From the NCBI GenBank assembly GCA_019454225.1, contig CP075370.1, positions 610,001 through 674,000 on the forward strand: 64,000 nucleotides of DNA. The letters run 5' to 3'. Within the stretch, counting starts at the first letter, position 1. Each line of letters starts with the position of its first letter. A program made the translations under genes and the position numbers. This document shows, in pieces, positions 34,054 through 43,263 of this stretch. Below the pieces are notes generated by a model that saw only the letters and a list, made by a program, of their open reading frames with translations, did no database searches and was not told the DNA's origin. Source of the stretch: Paracoccaceae bacterium. Lineage in GTDB: Bacteria; Pseudomonadota; Alphaproteobacteria; Rhodobacterales; Rhodobacteraceae.

Positions 34054-34908
34054 ATGACGCCGCATGACAACAGGGCATGGCTGCTGGTTCTTCCGGCCAT
34101 GGCGTTGCTGGTCGTGATCGGCCTGCTGCCGCTGCTGGCGGTGGTCAACTACGGTTTCCATGACATCTTCACGCTGAACGATGTCCACTGGGTTGGGCTG
34201 GAATGGTTCGCCGACATCCTCGGGTCTGACCGGTTTCTGGCATCGCTTGGCCGCAGCCTGCTGTTCTCGGCGCTGGCGCTGGCGGTGCAGGTGCCACTGG
34301 GCATCGCGGTGGCGATGCTGCTGCTGGGATACCGGCGCCGCGCGGTCTGGGGGCTGATGCTGTGCGCGCTGCCGCTGGTCGTGCCGTGGAACATGATCCC
34401 GATGCTGTGGCTGGGCATGATCGACCGCCAGTCCGGCCTGCTCGGACCCGGGCTGGATGCCGTCGGGTTCGATCACAGGTTCACCGCCTGGCACACCTGG
34501 GCCCTGATCCTGCTGATGGACACCTGGCACTGGCTGGGCCTTGTCGTGGTGCTGTCCTATGCCGGTCTGTCGGCCATTCCGCAGGCGTTCCGGCAGGCCG
34601 CCGCCATCGACGGCGCGTCCCGCTGGGCGGTGTTCCGGCACATCGAGCTGCCCAGGCTGGGCGGTGCGCTGGCCATCGTGCTGCTGCTGCGCTTCGTGGA
34701 CAGTTTCATGATCTACACCGAAGCCTTCGCGATCAACGCGGGCGGCCCGCAAGACGCGACACGGTTCCTGTCGATCGAACTGGGCGAGGAGATCAAGGGA
34801 TTTTCCTATGGCCAGGCGGCGGCACGGGCGACGCTGTATTTCCTGATCGTGCTGGCGGTGGTCTGGGCCTTCATCGTGGCGACCCGAAAGGGGAATGACA
34901 CCGCATGA
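34054..34908 (+). CDS. ABC permease, MalF type (second glycerol-cluster pair)
   Basis: Encodes 284 residues with about six helices and the EAA loop FRQAAAIDGASRWAVFRHIELPRLGG. It is clearly related to GlpP of the same cluster: compare WHWLGLVVVLSYAGLSAIPQAF with WHWTSLVALLCYAGLQSIPNAY, and FVDSFMIYTEAF with FMDSFMIYTEPF. No binding protein or ATPase lies beside it, so it may share GlpSTV or serve another polyol. It overlaps the next gene by 4 bp. Confidence 0.88.
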   Translation: MTPHDNRAWLLVLPAMALLVVIGLLPLLAVVNYGFHDIFTLNDVHWVGLEWFADILGSDRFLASLGRSLLFSALALAVQVPLGIAVAMLLLGYRRRAVWGLMLCALPLVVPWNMIPMLWLGMIDRQSGLLGPGLDAVGFDHRFTAWHTWALILLMDTWHWLGLVVVLSYAGLSAIPQAFRQAAAIDGASRWAVFRHIELPRLGGALAIVLLLRFVDSFMIYTEAFAINAGGPQDATRFLSIELGEEIKGFSYGQAAARATLYFLIVLAVVWAFIVATRKGNDTA

Positions 34909-35684
34909 TCCGCGCCCTTGCCCTGCTGGCCCTTGCGGTTTTCATTCTGCTGCCGCTGGCGCAGGCCGTGCTGCTCAGCCTGACGGTGACCCTGCCGCGC
35001 GACGGGCTGGCGGAAGGGACGATGGGGCTGATGAACTATGCCGCCGTGCTGGCGACGCCGGAGTTGCGGGCGGCCATGATCAGTTCGGCGACCTATGTGA
35101 TCCTGAATGTGGTGCTCTGCATCGCACTGGGGCTGCCCGCCGCCTATGCCCTGGCGCGGTTCGGCTTCGTCGGGGACAGGCATGTCATGCTGGCGCTGCT
35201 CGTGTTCCGGGTGACGCCCCCGGTGGTGCTGTCGCTGCCGATCTTCATCCTGTTCTCGCGCCTGGGTCTGGTCAATTCGCCGGTCGGCATCGCGCTGGTG
35301 CATGCGCTGTTCAACCTTCCGGTCGCGATCTGGATCCTGGAAAGCTTCATCCGCGCGGTGCCGCGCGCGCTGGACGAGACGGCATTCCTCGATGGCCATT
35401 CCGGCCCGTCGTTCTTCTTTCGCCACCTTGTTCCCGCCATTGCCCCCGGCATCGGCGTGGCCGCCTTCTTCTGCTTCATCTTTGCCTGGGTCGAGGTTGT
35501 CTTTGCCCGCATCCTGACGGTGACCGCCGGCAAGCCGATCACGATGGCCATCAATGCGATGTTCGGTTTCCAGACCGACCTCGGCATGGTCATGGCGATG
35601 ACCTGCCTGTCGCTGGTGCCTGGCCTGGCCATGATCTGGCTGGTGCGCAATCACCTCGCCAGGGGTTTCACGCTGCGCGCCTGA
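34905..35684 (+). CDS. ABC permease, MalG type (second glycerol-cluster pair)
   Basis: Encodes 259 residues, about six helices, EAA loop ALDETAFLDGHSGPSFFFRHLVPAIAPG. It is related to GlpQ (compare VALAHCLFNVPLAVWILEGFMRGVP with ALVHALFNLPVAIWILESFIRAVP). It presumably forms a heterodimer with the preceding permease. It is the last plus-strand gene of the glycerol cluster. Confidence 0.88.
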   Translation: MIRALALLALAVFILLPLAQAVLLSLTVTLPRDGLAEGTMGLMNYAAVLATPELRAAMISSATYVILNVVLCIALGLPAAYALARFGFVGDRHVMLALLVFRVTPPVVLSLPIFILFSRLGLVNSPVGIALVHALFNLPVAIWILESFIRAVPRALDETAFLDGHSGPSFFFRHLVPAIAPGIGVAAFFCFIFAWVEVVFARILTVTAGKPITMAINAMFGFQTDLGMVMAMTCLSLVPGLAMIWLVRNHLARGFTLRA

Positions 35685-35903
35685 GGCGGTGCCACCCGCC
35701 GCCACACCGGCGCGCAAGTGCGGTTGCCGGTCGGATCGGGGCCGCCCGTCAGATGGTCATCGCATGTGTCGCAGCATGAACAGGGCGCCCGTCGGTTTTC
35801 TTCGGGCTTGTCCAGCGCGACAGGACCGAACGACGACCGCGGCATGCAGCGGACAATGCGCAGACCGGTCACGCCGGCGCCTCGACCGGCCTGCGTTTTG
35901 ATT

Positions 35904-36125
35904 TCAGGCAGCGTGGGTGGGCCGAATCTGACGCAGGGCAGCCATGGCCTTGTCGTCAAGCCCGGCCGCGCCGCCCTCGACATGCGCCCGAAGCTCGGCA
36001 ATCATCCGCGGCTCCCAGAAATCGCGCAGATGGGCCGCGATGCGGTCGACCTGGTCGCTGCCCGGCTGGCTCCGGAAGAAGGTGGCGATCTGGTTGGCCA
36101 TGTAGACCAGTTTCTCAGGCGACAT
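35904..36125 (-). CDS. fdsD: Formate dehydrogenase delta subunit FdsD
   Basis: Encodes 73 residues beginning MSPEKLVYMANQIATFF and containing HLRDFWEPRMIAEL, both typical of the small FdsD subunit. FdsD is needed for assembly of the active NAD-dependent formate dehydrogenase. It overlaps fdhD by 11 bp, the last gene of the fds operon. Confidence 0.93.
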   Translation of the reverse strand: MSPEKLVYMANQIATFFRSQPGSDQVDRIAAHLRDFWEPRMIAELRAHVEGGAAGLDDKAMAALRQIRPTHAA

Positions 36126-36936
36126 CGGACACCTCGTCCGTCACGCGGTGGGGGTGGGAATACAGATCGAACCCGCCGCCCCGGACAAAGGCGGCAAGGG
36201 TAATGCCCGCCGCATCGGCCAGCCGCACAGCCTGGGCCGTCGGCGCAGAAACGGCGAGGATCGCCGGGCAGCCGGCCATCGCGCATTTCTGGATCAGTTC
36301 CACCGACAGGCGGCTGGTCATCACGAAGGCACCGGCCGCGGGGTCGATCCCCTGGCGCGCCATGGCCCCGATCAGCTTGTCCAGCGCATTGTGGCGGCCG
36401 ACATCCTCGCGCGCCAGCACGATGCCCGCGCCGGGGCGCAGGAACCCCGCCGCATGGGTGGCGCGGGTCTGGTCATGCAGCGGCTGATGGGCGCGCAGCG
36501 CATCGGTCGCACCCAGCACATCGGCGCGCGACAGCCGGACTCCGCGATCGGTCACCACCGGCAGCGCGCGGCCGGCCTGTTCCAGGCTGTCGATGCCGCA
36601 CAGCCCGCAGCCCACCGGGCCGGCCATGAACCGGCGCCGGGCCGCCAGCGCCGCGTCGCGGTCGGCGTTGATCCACATCCGCGCCTCGAGCCCCACGGGA
36701 TGCGCGGCAATCTCCAGATCCTCGATCTCGGCGCGATCGGCAACGATCCCCTCGGACAGGGCGAACCCCACGGCAAAATCCTCGATATCGCCGGGGCTCG
36801 CCATCATCACGGCAAGCGTGGAGCCGCCGAACACCATCGCCACGGCGACCTCTTCCGGCAGCGTGCGGCGCACGGCCAGGGTCGCGTCGCCCTTCACCGA
36901 AAGGCCCGCCATGCTCTGCATCGGAGACCGCGTCAT
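36115..36936 (-). CDS. fdhD: FdhD, sulfurtransferase for formate dehydrogenase
   Basis: Encodes 273 residues. The functional CxxC motif is Cys110-Gly-Leu-Cys113 (GPVGCGLCGIDS); GIVLAREDVGRHNALDKLIG and the C-terminal block MTSRLSVELIQKC are family marks. FdhD passes sulfur to the molybdenum cofactor, making the sulfido ligand needed by FdsA. The ATG at 36936 lies 5 bp after the fdsA stop. Confidence 0.95.
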   Translation of the reverse strand: MTRSPMQSMAGLSVKGDATLAVRRTLPEEVAVAMVFGGSTLAVMMASPGDIEDFAVGFALSEGIVADRAEIEDLEIAAHPVGLEARMWINADRDAALAARRRFMAGPVGCGLCGIDSLEQAGRALPVVTDRGVRLSRADVLGATDALRAHQPLHDQTRATHAAGFLRPGAGIVLAREDVGRHNALDKLIGAMARQGIDPAAGAFVMTSRLSVELIQKCAMAGCPAILAVSAPTAQAVRLADAAGITLAAFVRGGGFDLYSHPHRVTDEVSDVA

Positions 36937-36941
36937 GGCCG

Positions 36942-39836
36942 TCACTCCGCCGCCGACAGGATGCGGCGCGACCGTGCCGCCTGGGCGTTGTACTCCTCCT
37001 GCCATTCGCTCGGCCCGTTCGACGGGCTGACCTGCACCGCTGTCACCTTGTATTCCGGGCAGTTGGTCGCCCAATCCGAATAGTCGGTGGTGATCACGTT
37101 GGCCTGCGTGTCGGGGTGATGGAACGTCGTATAGACGATGCCGGGGCTGACCCGGTCGGTCAGGGTCGCGCGCAGCGTGGTTTCCCCCGACCGGCTGGCC
37201 AGCCGCACCCAGTCACCTTCCTTGATGCCCCGCATCTCGGCGTCATGGGGATGCACCTCCAGCACGTCCTCGGCATGCCAGACCACATTGGCGGTGCGAC
37301 GGGTCTGGGCGCCGACGTTGTACTGCGACAGGATCCGCCCGGTGGTCAGCAGCAGTGGAAAGCGCGGCCCGGTCCGCTCGTCCGTGGCCACGTATTCGGT
37401 GACGATGAACCGCCCCTTGCCGCGAACGAACCCATCGATGTGCATCAATGGCGTGCCTTCGGGATGCGTCTCGTTGCAGGGCCACTGCACCGATCCCAGC
37501 TCCTCGAGCCGCTCGTAGCTGACCCCCGCGAACGAGGGTGTCGTGGCCGCGATCTCGTCCATGATCTGCGCGGGGTGGGTATAGTGCCAGTCGGCCCCCA
37601 TCGCATTGGCCAGCATCTGGGTGATTTCCCAGTCCGCATAGCCGTTGCGCGGCGCCATCACCTTGCGCACCCGGTTGATGCGGCGCTCGGCGTTGGTGAA
37701 GGTGCCGTCCTTCTCCAGGAACGTGGAACCCGGCAGGAACACGTGGGCGTAGTTCGCCGTCTCGTTCAGGAACAGGTCGTGGACGATGACGCATTCCATT
37801 GCGGCCAGACCGGCGGCGACATGCCTGGTGTCGGGATCGGATTGCAGGATGTCCTCGCCCTGGCAATACAGGCCCTTGAAGGTGCCGCTGACCGCGGCAT
37901 CCAGCATGTTGGGAATGCGAAGGCCCGGCTCTGGGTCGATCTCGACACCCCAGGCCCGTTCGAACAGGGCCCTTACCTCGGGCAGCTTGACGTGCCGGTA
38001 GCCCGGCAGCTCGTGCGGGAACGACCCCATGTCGCACGACCCCTGCACGTTGTTCTGCCCGCGCAGCGGGTTCACGCCCACGCCCTTGCGGCCGATATTG
38101 CCGGTCAGCATCGCAAGGTTGGCGATCGCCATGACGGTGGTGGACCCCTGGCTGTGCTCGGTCACGCCCAGCCCGTAGTAGATCGCGCCGTTGCCGCCCG
38201 TCGCGTAAAGCCGCGCCGCCTTGCGCAATTCCTCGGCGGGAACGCCGGTGAGCATCTCGGTCGCCTCGGGGCTGTTGCGCTCCTGCGAGACGAACTCGGC
38301 ATAATGCTGGAACTCGTCCCAGTCGCAGCGGGTGCGGATGAACGTTTCGTCCATCAGACCCTCGGTCACGATCACATGCGCCATCGCGGTGACGACCGCG
38401 ACATTGGTGCCGGGCCGCAGCGCCAGATGGTGCGCGGCCTTGTAGTGCGGGCCTTCCACCGTTTCCGTCCGGCGCGGGTCGATGACGATCAGCCTGGCAC
38501 CCTGCCGCAGCCGCTTCTTCAGGCGGCTGGCAAAGACCGGGTGGCCCGCATGCGGGTTCGCCCCGATCACCACGGCAACGTCGCATTCCTCGACCGAGTC
38601 GAAGTCCTGCGTTCCGGCCGAGGTGCCGAAGGTCTGGCCAAGCCCGTATCCGGTGGGCGAATGGCAGACGCGGGCGCAGGTGTCGGTGTTGTTGTTGCCG
38701 AATACAGCCCGGGTCAGCTTCTGGACCAGATAGGTCTCCTCGTTGGTGCAGCGGCTCGAGGTGATGACCCCGACCGACTTGCGCCCGTATTTCTGCTGCA
38801 ATCCGCGCATCCGGTCCGCCGCGAAGCGCAGCGCCTCATCCCAGCCCACCACGCGCCAGGGCTCGTCGATGCTGTCGCGGATCATCGGGTTCAGGATGCG
38901 GTCGGAATGCTGGGCATAGCCATAGGCAAACCGGCCCTTGACGCAGGAATGGCCACGGTTGGCCTTGCCATGCTTGTAGGGCACCATCCGCACCAGCTTG
39001 TCGCCGTTCAGTTCCGCCTTGAACGAACAGCCCACGCCGCAATAGGCGCAGGTGGTGATGACAGACCGGTTCGGCGTGCCCAGTTCGATCACGCTCTTCT
39101 CGCTCAGCGTCGCGGTCGGGCAGGCCTGCACGCAGGCGCCGCAACTCACGCAGTCGGACGCCAGCGCGTCATCCGTCCTGGCCCCGAACGACACCCGGCT
39201 GTCGAAGCCCCGCCCCTCGATCGTCAGCGCAAAGGTGCCCTGAACCTCTTCGCAGGCCCGCACGCAGCGGCTGCAGACGATGCACTTGGCGGGGTCATAG
39301 GCAAAGTAGGGATTGCTGTCGTCCTTCGGCAGCCACTGGCGGTTGGCCTCGCCGCTGGTGTCGCGGCGGGCGAAGTGATTGGCCATGCCCTGCCCTTCGG
39401 GTGCCGCATAGCGCACGTCGCGCAGGCCGACGGCGCCCGCCATGTCCTGCAGCTCGCAGTCGCCATTGGCGGCACAGGTCAGGCAGTCCAGCGGGTGGTC
39501 CGAGATGTAAAGCTCCATCACCCCCTTGCGGATCTTGCGCACCTTGTCCGACTGGGTGTGCACGACCATCCCCGGCGCAACCGGGGTGGTGCAGGACGCA
39601 GGCGTGCCGCGCCGCCCCTCGATCTCGACCACGCACAGCCGGCACGAACCGAAGGCCTCCACACTGTCCGTCGCGCAGAGCTTGGGGATCGAAAGGCCGG
39701 CAAGCGCCGCAGCGCGCATGACGCTGGTTCCGTCGGGAACCGTCACCTCGAACCCGTCGATGCGCAGCGTCACGGGCGGACCATGCCGGGCCGGGGTGCC
39801 AAGATCGCGGTCGTCGGGCAGGATGAAGTCCTTCAT
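36942..39836 (-). CDS. fdsA: NAD-dependent formate dehydrogenase alpha (catalytic) subunit
   Basis: Encodes 964 residues. An N-terminal 2Fe-2S domain (Cys54, Cys65, Cys68, Cys82) leads into the NuoG-like His/Cys [4Fe-4S] region (HPLDCLTCAANGDCELQ), two ferredoxin-type clusters (CIVCSRCVRAC; CVSCGACVQAC), then the bis-MGD domain with its own cluster (CAYCGVGCSFKAE). Cys391-His392 in ARVCHSPTGYG are the molybdenum ligand and catalytic histidine. It oxidises formate to CO2. Sulfur transfer by FdhD and molybdate from ModABC are required. The ATG at 39836 is chosen; the frame extends upstream without similarity. Confidence 0.96.
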   Translation of the reverse strand: MKDFILPDDRDLGTPARHGPPVTLRIDGFEVTVPDGTSVMRAAALAGLSIPKLCATDSVEAFGSCRLCVVEIEGRRGTPASCTTPVAPGMVVHTQSDKVRKIRKGVMELYISDHPLDCLTCAANGDCELQDMAGAVGLRDVRYAAPEGQGMANHFARRDTSGEANRQWLPKDDSNPYFAYDPAKCIVCSRCVRACEEVQGTFALTIEGRGFDSRVSFGARTDDALASDCVSCGACVQACPTATLSEKSVIELGTPNRSVITTCAYCGVGCSFKAELNGDKLVRMVPYKHGKANRGHSCVKGRFAYGYAQHSDRILNPMIRDSIDEPWRVVGWDEALRFAADRMRGLQQKYGRKSVGVITSSRCTNEETYLVQKLTRAVFGNNNTDTCARVCHSPTGYGLGQTFGTSAGTQDFDSVEECDVAVVIGANPHAGHPVFASRLKKRLRQGARLIVIDPRRTETVEGPHYKAAHHLALRPGTNVAVVTAMAHVIVTEGLMDETFIRTRCDWDEFQHYAEFVSQERNSPEATEMLTGVPAEELRKAARLYATGGNGAIYYGLGVTEHSQGSTTVMAIANLAMLTGNIGRKGVGVNPLRGQNNVQGSCDMGSFPHELPGYRHVKLPEVRALFERAWGVEIDPEPGLRIPNMLDAAVSGTFKGLYCQGEDILQSDPDTRHVAAGLAAMECVIVHDLFLNETANYAHVFLPGSTFLEKDGTFTNAERRINRVRKVMAPRNGYADWEITQMLANAMGADWHYTHPAQIMDEIAATTPSFAGVSYERLEELGSVQWPCNETHPEGTPLMHIDGFVRGKGRFIVTEYVATDERTGPRFPLLLTTGRILSQYNVGAQTRRTANVVWHAEDVLEVHPHDAEMRGIKEGDWVRLASRSGETTLRATLTDRVSPGIVYTTFHHPDTQANVITTDYSDWATNCPEYKVTAVQVSPSNGPSEWQEEYNAQAARSRRILSAAE

Positions 39837-39840
39837 GGTT

Positions 39841-40047
39841 TCAGTCCTTCTGCGCAAGTGCATGCGCCACAAGCGCGTTTGCATGGCCATGGCCCAGGCC
39901 GTGTTCGGCCTTCAGCCATGACACGATGTCCATGTGTTTCGCGCCCGCGCGTGCGGCGATCAGGCCCAGCCAATGCGCAACGGGCTTGCCATAGGTCTTT
40001 TCTATCGACGGAAAGTAGGAAGCGGGGCCCTTCACCTTGTCGGTCAT
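39841..40047 (-). CDS. DUF4287 small protein inside the fds operon
   Basis: Encodes 68 residues, essentially one DUF4287 domain: GPASYFPSIEKTYGKPVAHW, then HMDIVSWLKAEHGLGHGHANALVAHAL. Function unknown. It overlaps the fdsB stop (ATGA) and ends 4 bp before the fdsA start, so it is embedded in translational coupling between two enzyme subunits. No counterpart is part of the characterised FdsABGD complex. Confidence 0.85.
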   Translation of the reverse strand: MTDKVKGPASYFPSIEKTYGKPVAHWLGLIAARAGAKHMDIVSWLKAEHGLGHGHANALVAHALAQKD

Positions 40048-41561
40048 TCGGCAGCCTCCCGCAGGGTCGAGAAATCGTCGGGGAAATGCGTCAGCGCCGA
40101 CATCACCGGAAAGGGCGTGAACCCGCCCAGCGCGCAAAGCGAACCATCCCTCATCGTCTCGCACAGGTCGGTCAGCACCGGAATCGCGGCGCCATCGCCC
40201 TGCGCGATCCTGTCGATGGTCTCGACCCCGCGCACCGCGCCGATCCGGCAGGGCGTGCACTTGCCGCAGCTTTCGATGGCGCAGAACTCCATCGCGAACC
40301 GGGCCATGCGCAGCATGTCGGCGGTGTCGTCGAACACCACGAGGCCCGCATGACCGATCAGCCCGCCCTGGCGGTCGAACTCCTCATAGCCCAGCGGCGT
40401 GTCGAATTTCGACACCGGCATGTAGGCGCCCAGCGGGCCGCCCACCTGCACCGCCTTGACAGGCCGACCGCTGGCCGTGCCGCCCGCAATGCCGTTCACC
40501 ACCTCGCCCAGCGACATGCCGAACGCGGTCTCGAACAGGCCGCCCTGGCGCACGTTGCCCGCGATCTGCAGCGTCACGGTTCCCCGGGACCGGCCGACGC
40601 CAAGGTCGGCATAGGCCAGTGCGCCGCGTTCGAAGATCACCGGAACGGTCGCAAGGCTGATGACGTTGTTCACCACCGTGGGCTTGCCCAGAAAGCCCTC
40701 CAGCGCGGGCAACGGCGGCTTGGCGCGCACGATGCCGCGCTTGCCCTCCAGCGAATTCAGCAGCGACGTCTCCTCGCCGCAGACATAGGCCCCCGCCCCC
40801 TTGCGGATCTCCATATCGAAGGCCCGCCCCGAGCCGAGCACATCCGCCCCCAGCACCCCGGCGCTGCGGGCAATCTCGACCGCATGCGCCATCACGCGGA
40901 TCGCGTCGGGATACTCCGACCGCAGATAGACATAACCCTTGGTCGCGCCGACCCCGAGGCCAGCGATGGCCATCCCCTCGATCAGGCTGAAGGGATCGCC
41001 CTCCATGATCATCCGGTCGGCGAAGGTGCCGCTGTCGCCCTCGTCGGCGTTGCAGACGATGTATTTCCGGTCGGCCTTCGCCTCGGCCACCGTCTTCCAC
41101 TTGATGCCGGTGGGAAAGCCCGCGCCACCCCGGCCGCGCAGGCCCGAGGCGGTGACTTCGGCCACGATCCCGGCCCCCGTCATGCCGATCGCCCGCCGCA
41201 GCCCGGCAAGGCCGCCATGCGCCTGATAGTCGGCCAGCGACAGCGGGTCGATCACCCCGCAGCGGGCAAAGGTCAGGCGCGTCTGGCGCGCGAAGAACGC
41301 GATGTCCTCGACCCGGCCGTGGCCGGGCAGGGTGCCGTCCAGCAGGGCGGGCACATCCGCCGGGGTCACCGGCCCGAACGCCTCGCGCCCGGCCCCCCGG
41401 TCGATTTCGACCAGCGGCTCAAGCCAGATCATGCCGCGCGTGCCGTTCCGGACGATCTCGATCTCGATGCCCCGCCGCGCCGCCTCGGCCAGGATTGCCC
41501 GCACGACATCATCGGCGCCAACCGCCTTCGCCGCACTGTCGCCGGGAACATAGATCCTCAT
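40044..41561 (-). CDS. fdsB: NAD-dependent formate dehydrogenase beta subunit (NADH-binding)
   Basis: Encodes 505 residues, a fusion of a thioredoxin-like 2Fe-2S-type N terminus (about 1-90) with a NuoF-like domain. FMN/NADH-binding blocks are GLRGRGGAGFPTGIKW (about 139-154) and GAGAYVCGEETSLLNSLEG. The [4Fe-4S] ligands are in ESCGKCTPCRIG. It transfers electrons from FdsA to NAD+. It overlaps fdsG and the DUF4287 gene by 4 bp each. Confidence 0.96.
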   Translation of the reverse strand: MRIYVPGDSAAKAVGADDVVRAILAEAARRGIEIEIVRNGTRGMIWLEPLVEIDRGAGREAFGPVTPADVPALLDGTLPGHGRVEDIAFFARQTRLTFARCGVIDPLSLADYQAHGGLAGLRRAIGMTGAGIVAEVTASGLRGRGGAGFPTGIKWKTVAEAKADRKYIVCNADEGDSGTFADRMIMEGDPFSLIEGMAIAGLGVGATKGYVYLRSEYPDAIRVMAHAVEIARSAGVLGADVLGSGRAFDMEIRKGAGAYVCGEETSLLNSLEGKRGIVRAKPPLPALEGFLGKPTVVNNVISLATVPVIFERGALAYADLGVGRSRGTVTLQIAGNVRQGGLFETAFGMSLGEVVNGIAGGTASGRPVKAVQVGGPLGAYMPVSKFDTPLGYEEFDRQGGLIGHAGLVVFDDTADMLRMARFAMEFCAIESCGKCTPCRIGAVRGVETIDRIAQGDGAAIPVLTDLCETMRDGSLCALGGFTPFPVMSALTHFPDDFSTLREAAE

Positions 41562-42034
41562 GCCCCCGCCTCCGCCAGAAGCGCCGACATCCGCGCCTCG
41601 TCCACCCGGCCCACGACACGGTCATCCAGCATCGCCGCAGGCCCGCAGGCGCACAGGCCAAGGCAATAGACCGGCTCGATCGTCACGGCTCCGTTCGCCG
41701 TCGTGCCGTGCCAGTCAAGCCCGAGCTTCTTCAGCGTCGCCTCGGCCAGCGCGGTCGCGCCGACCGCCTGACATGCCTCGGCACGGCAGATCCGAAGCAC
41801 ATGGCGCCCGGCCGGATGCTCGCGGAAATCGTGATAAAAGGTAATGACGCCATGCAGTTCCGCCTTCGAGATGTTCAGCGCCTCGACGATCACCGGCGCG
41901 GCGGCGGATGGAATGCAGCCATAGGCATCCTGCAGCGCATGAAGGATCGGCAGCAGCGCCCCCTCCAGATGCAGGTGGGCGCCGACGATCTCGCGGATCT
42001 CGCTGCTTGACGGGGCTGGCGCAGACGCCGACAT
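41558..42034 (-). CDS. fdsG: NAD-dependent formate dehydrogenase gamma subunit
   Basis: Encodes 158 residues of the NuoE-like thioredoxin fold. The 2Fe-2S cluster ligands are visible as CRAEAC and CLGLCACGP (CxxxxC…CxxxC). It forms the diaphorase part with FdsB. It is the first gene of the fds operon, preceded by a 140-bp region rich in ATCGA repeats. Confidence 0.95.
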   Translation of the reverse strand: MSASAPAPSSSEIREIVGAHLHLEGALLPILHALQDAYGCIPSAAAPVIVEALNISKAELHGVITFYHDFREHPAGRHVLRICRAEACQAVGATALAEATLKKLGLDWHGTTANGAVTIEPVYCLGLCACGPAAMLDDRVVGRVDEARMSALLAEAGA

Positions 42035-42056
42035 GGCTTGCCTCTCTCAAGTGACA

Positions 42057-42114
42057 TATCGACAAAGACGGTCTCGACCATAAAAAATCAATATCGAATT
42101 TCCGTCTTTCGATA
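42057..42114. promoter_or_regulatory. Control region upstream of fdsG with a long inverted repeat
   Basis: TATCGACAAAGACGG (42057-42071) is the complement of CCGTCTTTCGATA (42102-42114) apart from a 2-base gap. ATCGA or TCGAT recurs at 42058, 42093, 42109 and 42124. The repeats suggest cooperative binding by a regulator, perhaps a LysR-type protein as in other fds operons; none is encoded adjacent. Confidence 0.5.
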
Positions 42115-42174
42115 GGAGATGGCTATCGAAAATCCAGCCGCAGCCAGTCGGTTCCGGCGCGCAACGGCGCGCGG

Positions 42175-43263
42175 CTATCCCGGGGCGCCGACATTCTCCT
42201 GCGCCACGGAAACGGCCTTCAGGACGGCAAAGACCGGTCGGCCGGGCGCCAGTTCAAGCGCGACAGCGGACCGGCGCGTGATGCGGGCAAGCAGGGTGTC
42301 GCCCCCCGCGTCCAGACGCACCAGCGCGCCCGGGCCATCACCCATCCGGATGTCCCGCACCGTGGCGGGCAGGATGTTCAGGGCCGAGATGCCTTCGGGC
42401 CGCGCGGTCGCCAGCATCACGTCCTGCGCCAGGATTCGCACACGCAGGCGTGTCCCGACCGGGCCGGCCACGCGCGGCAGCCACAGCGGGCCGGCAGCGC
42501 TCTGCAGCCGGGTCAGCCCGTCCTCGTCCTGCGCGATCACCCTGGCCATCAGGATCGCGCCCGCCTCACGCAGGCCAAGGCCGGGGGCGGCCGACGGATC
42601 CGACAGGATGTCGGCGGCCGGACCGGCGGCCGTGACACGGCCCGCCTCCATCAGCACCACCGTCGTGGCCAGCCGGGCGACCTCTGACATGGCATGGCTG
42701 ACATAGAGGATCGGCAGGTGCAGCTCATCCCGCAGCCGCTCCAGATAGGGCAGGATTTCGGCCTTGCGCGCCTCGTCCAGCGATGCCAGCGGCTCGTCCA
42801 GCGCCAGCAGCCGCGGGTTCGACAGGATGGCACGGCCAATGGCGACCCGCTGCCTTTCGCCACCCGACAGCGCACCGGGGCGGCGCGACAGCAGCGGGCC
42901 GATGCCCAGCAGCCCGACGATGCGGTCAAGGTCGACGCCCGGCCCCCGGGGTGCGAACCATCGGCCGTAGAGCAGGTTCTGCCGCACCGTCAGATGCGGA
43001 AAAAGCCGCGCGTCCTGAAAGACATATCCGATGCGGCGGCGATGTGGCGGCAGGTCTGTCCCCGCCGCGGTGTCCAGAAGCACCACGTCATCGGCGGCAA
43101 TCAGGCCCCGGTCGGGGCGCAGAAGCCCAGCCACCGCATTGATGACAGAGGTCTTGCCCGAGCCGGAACGCCCGAACAGCACGGTTGCCCCGGCGGGCGC
43201 CTCGAAAGCCACATCCAGCGCAAAGCCCGCAAAGCGATGCTGAAGCGTGACCCGCAGCGTCAT
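42175..43263 (-). CDS. modC: Molybdate ABC transporter ATPase ModC
   Basis: Encodes 362 residues: Walker A GRSGSGKT (31-38), signature LSGGERQR (132-139), Walker B LLALDEP, H-loop His in VSHAMSEV, and a C-terminal Mop/TOBE molybdate-binding domain (ALNILPATVRDIRMGDGPGALVRLDAGGD). Start ATG overlaps the modB stop (ATGA). Supplies molybdenum for the formate dehydrogenase encoded next. Confidence 0.95.
   Translation of the reverse strand: MTLRVTLQHRFAGFALDVAFEAPAGATVLFGRSGSGKTSVINAVAGLLRPDRGLIAADDVVLLDTAAGTDLPPHRRRIGYVFQDARLFPHLTVRQNLLYGRWFAPRGPGVDLDRIVGLLGIGPLLSRRPGALSGGERQRVAIGRAILSNPRLLALDEPLASLDEARKAEILPYLERLRDELHLPILYVSHAMSEVARLATTVVLMEAGRVTAAGPAADILSDPSAAPGLGLREAGAILMARVIAQDEDGLTRLQSAAGPLWLPRVAGPVGTRLRVRILAQDVMLATARPEGISALNILPATVRDIRMGDGPGALVRLDAGGDTLLARITRRSAVALELAPGRPVFAVLKAVSVAQENVGAPG

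Noticed and set aside
37116..41669. A 1,517-codon open frame on the plus strand opposite fdsA, the DUF4287 gene and fdsB
   Set aside because: It is the mirror of strongly GC-biased coding on the other strand, is rich in His, Arg, Gly and Pro, and has no domain. The minus-strand genes carry full catalytic motifs.
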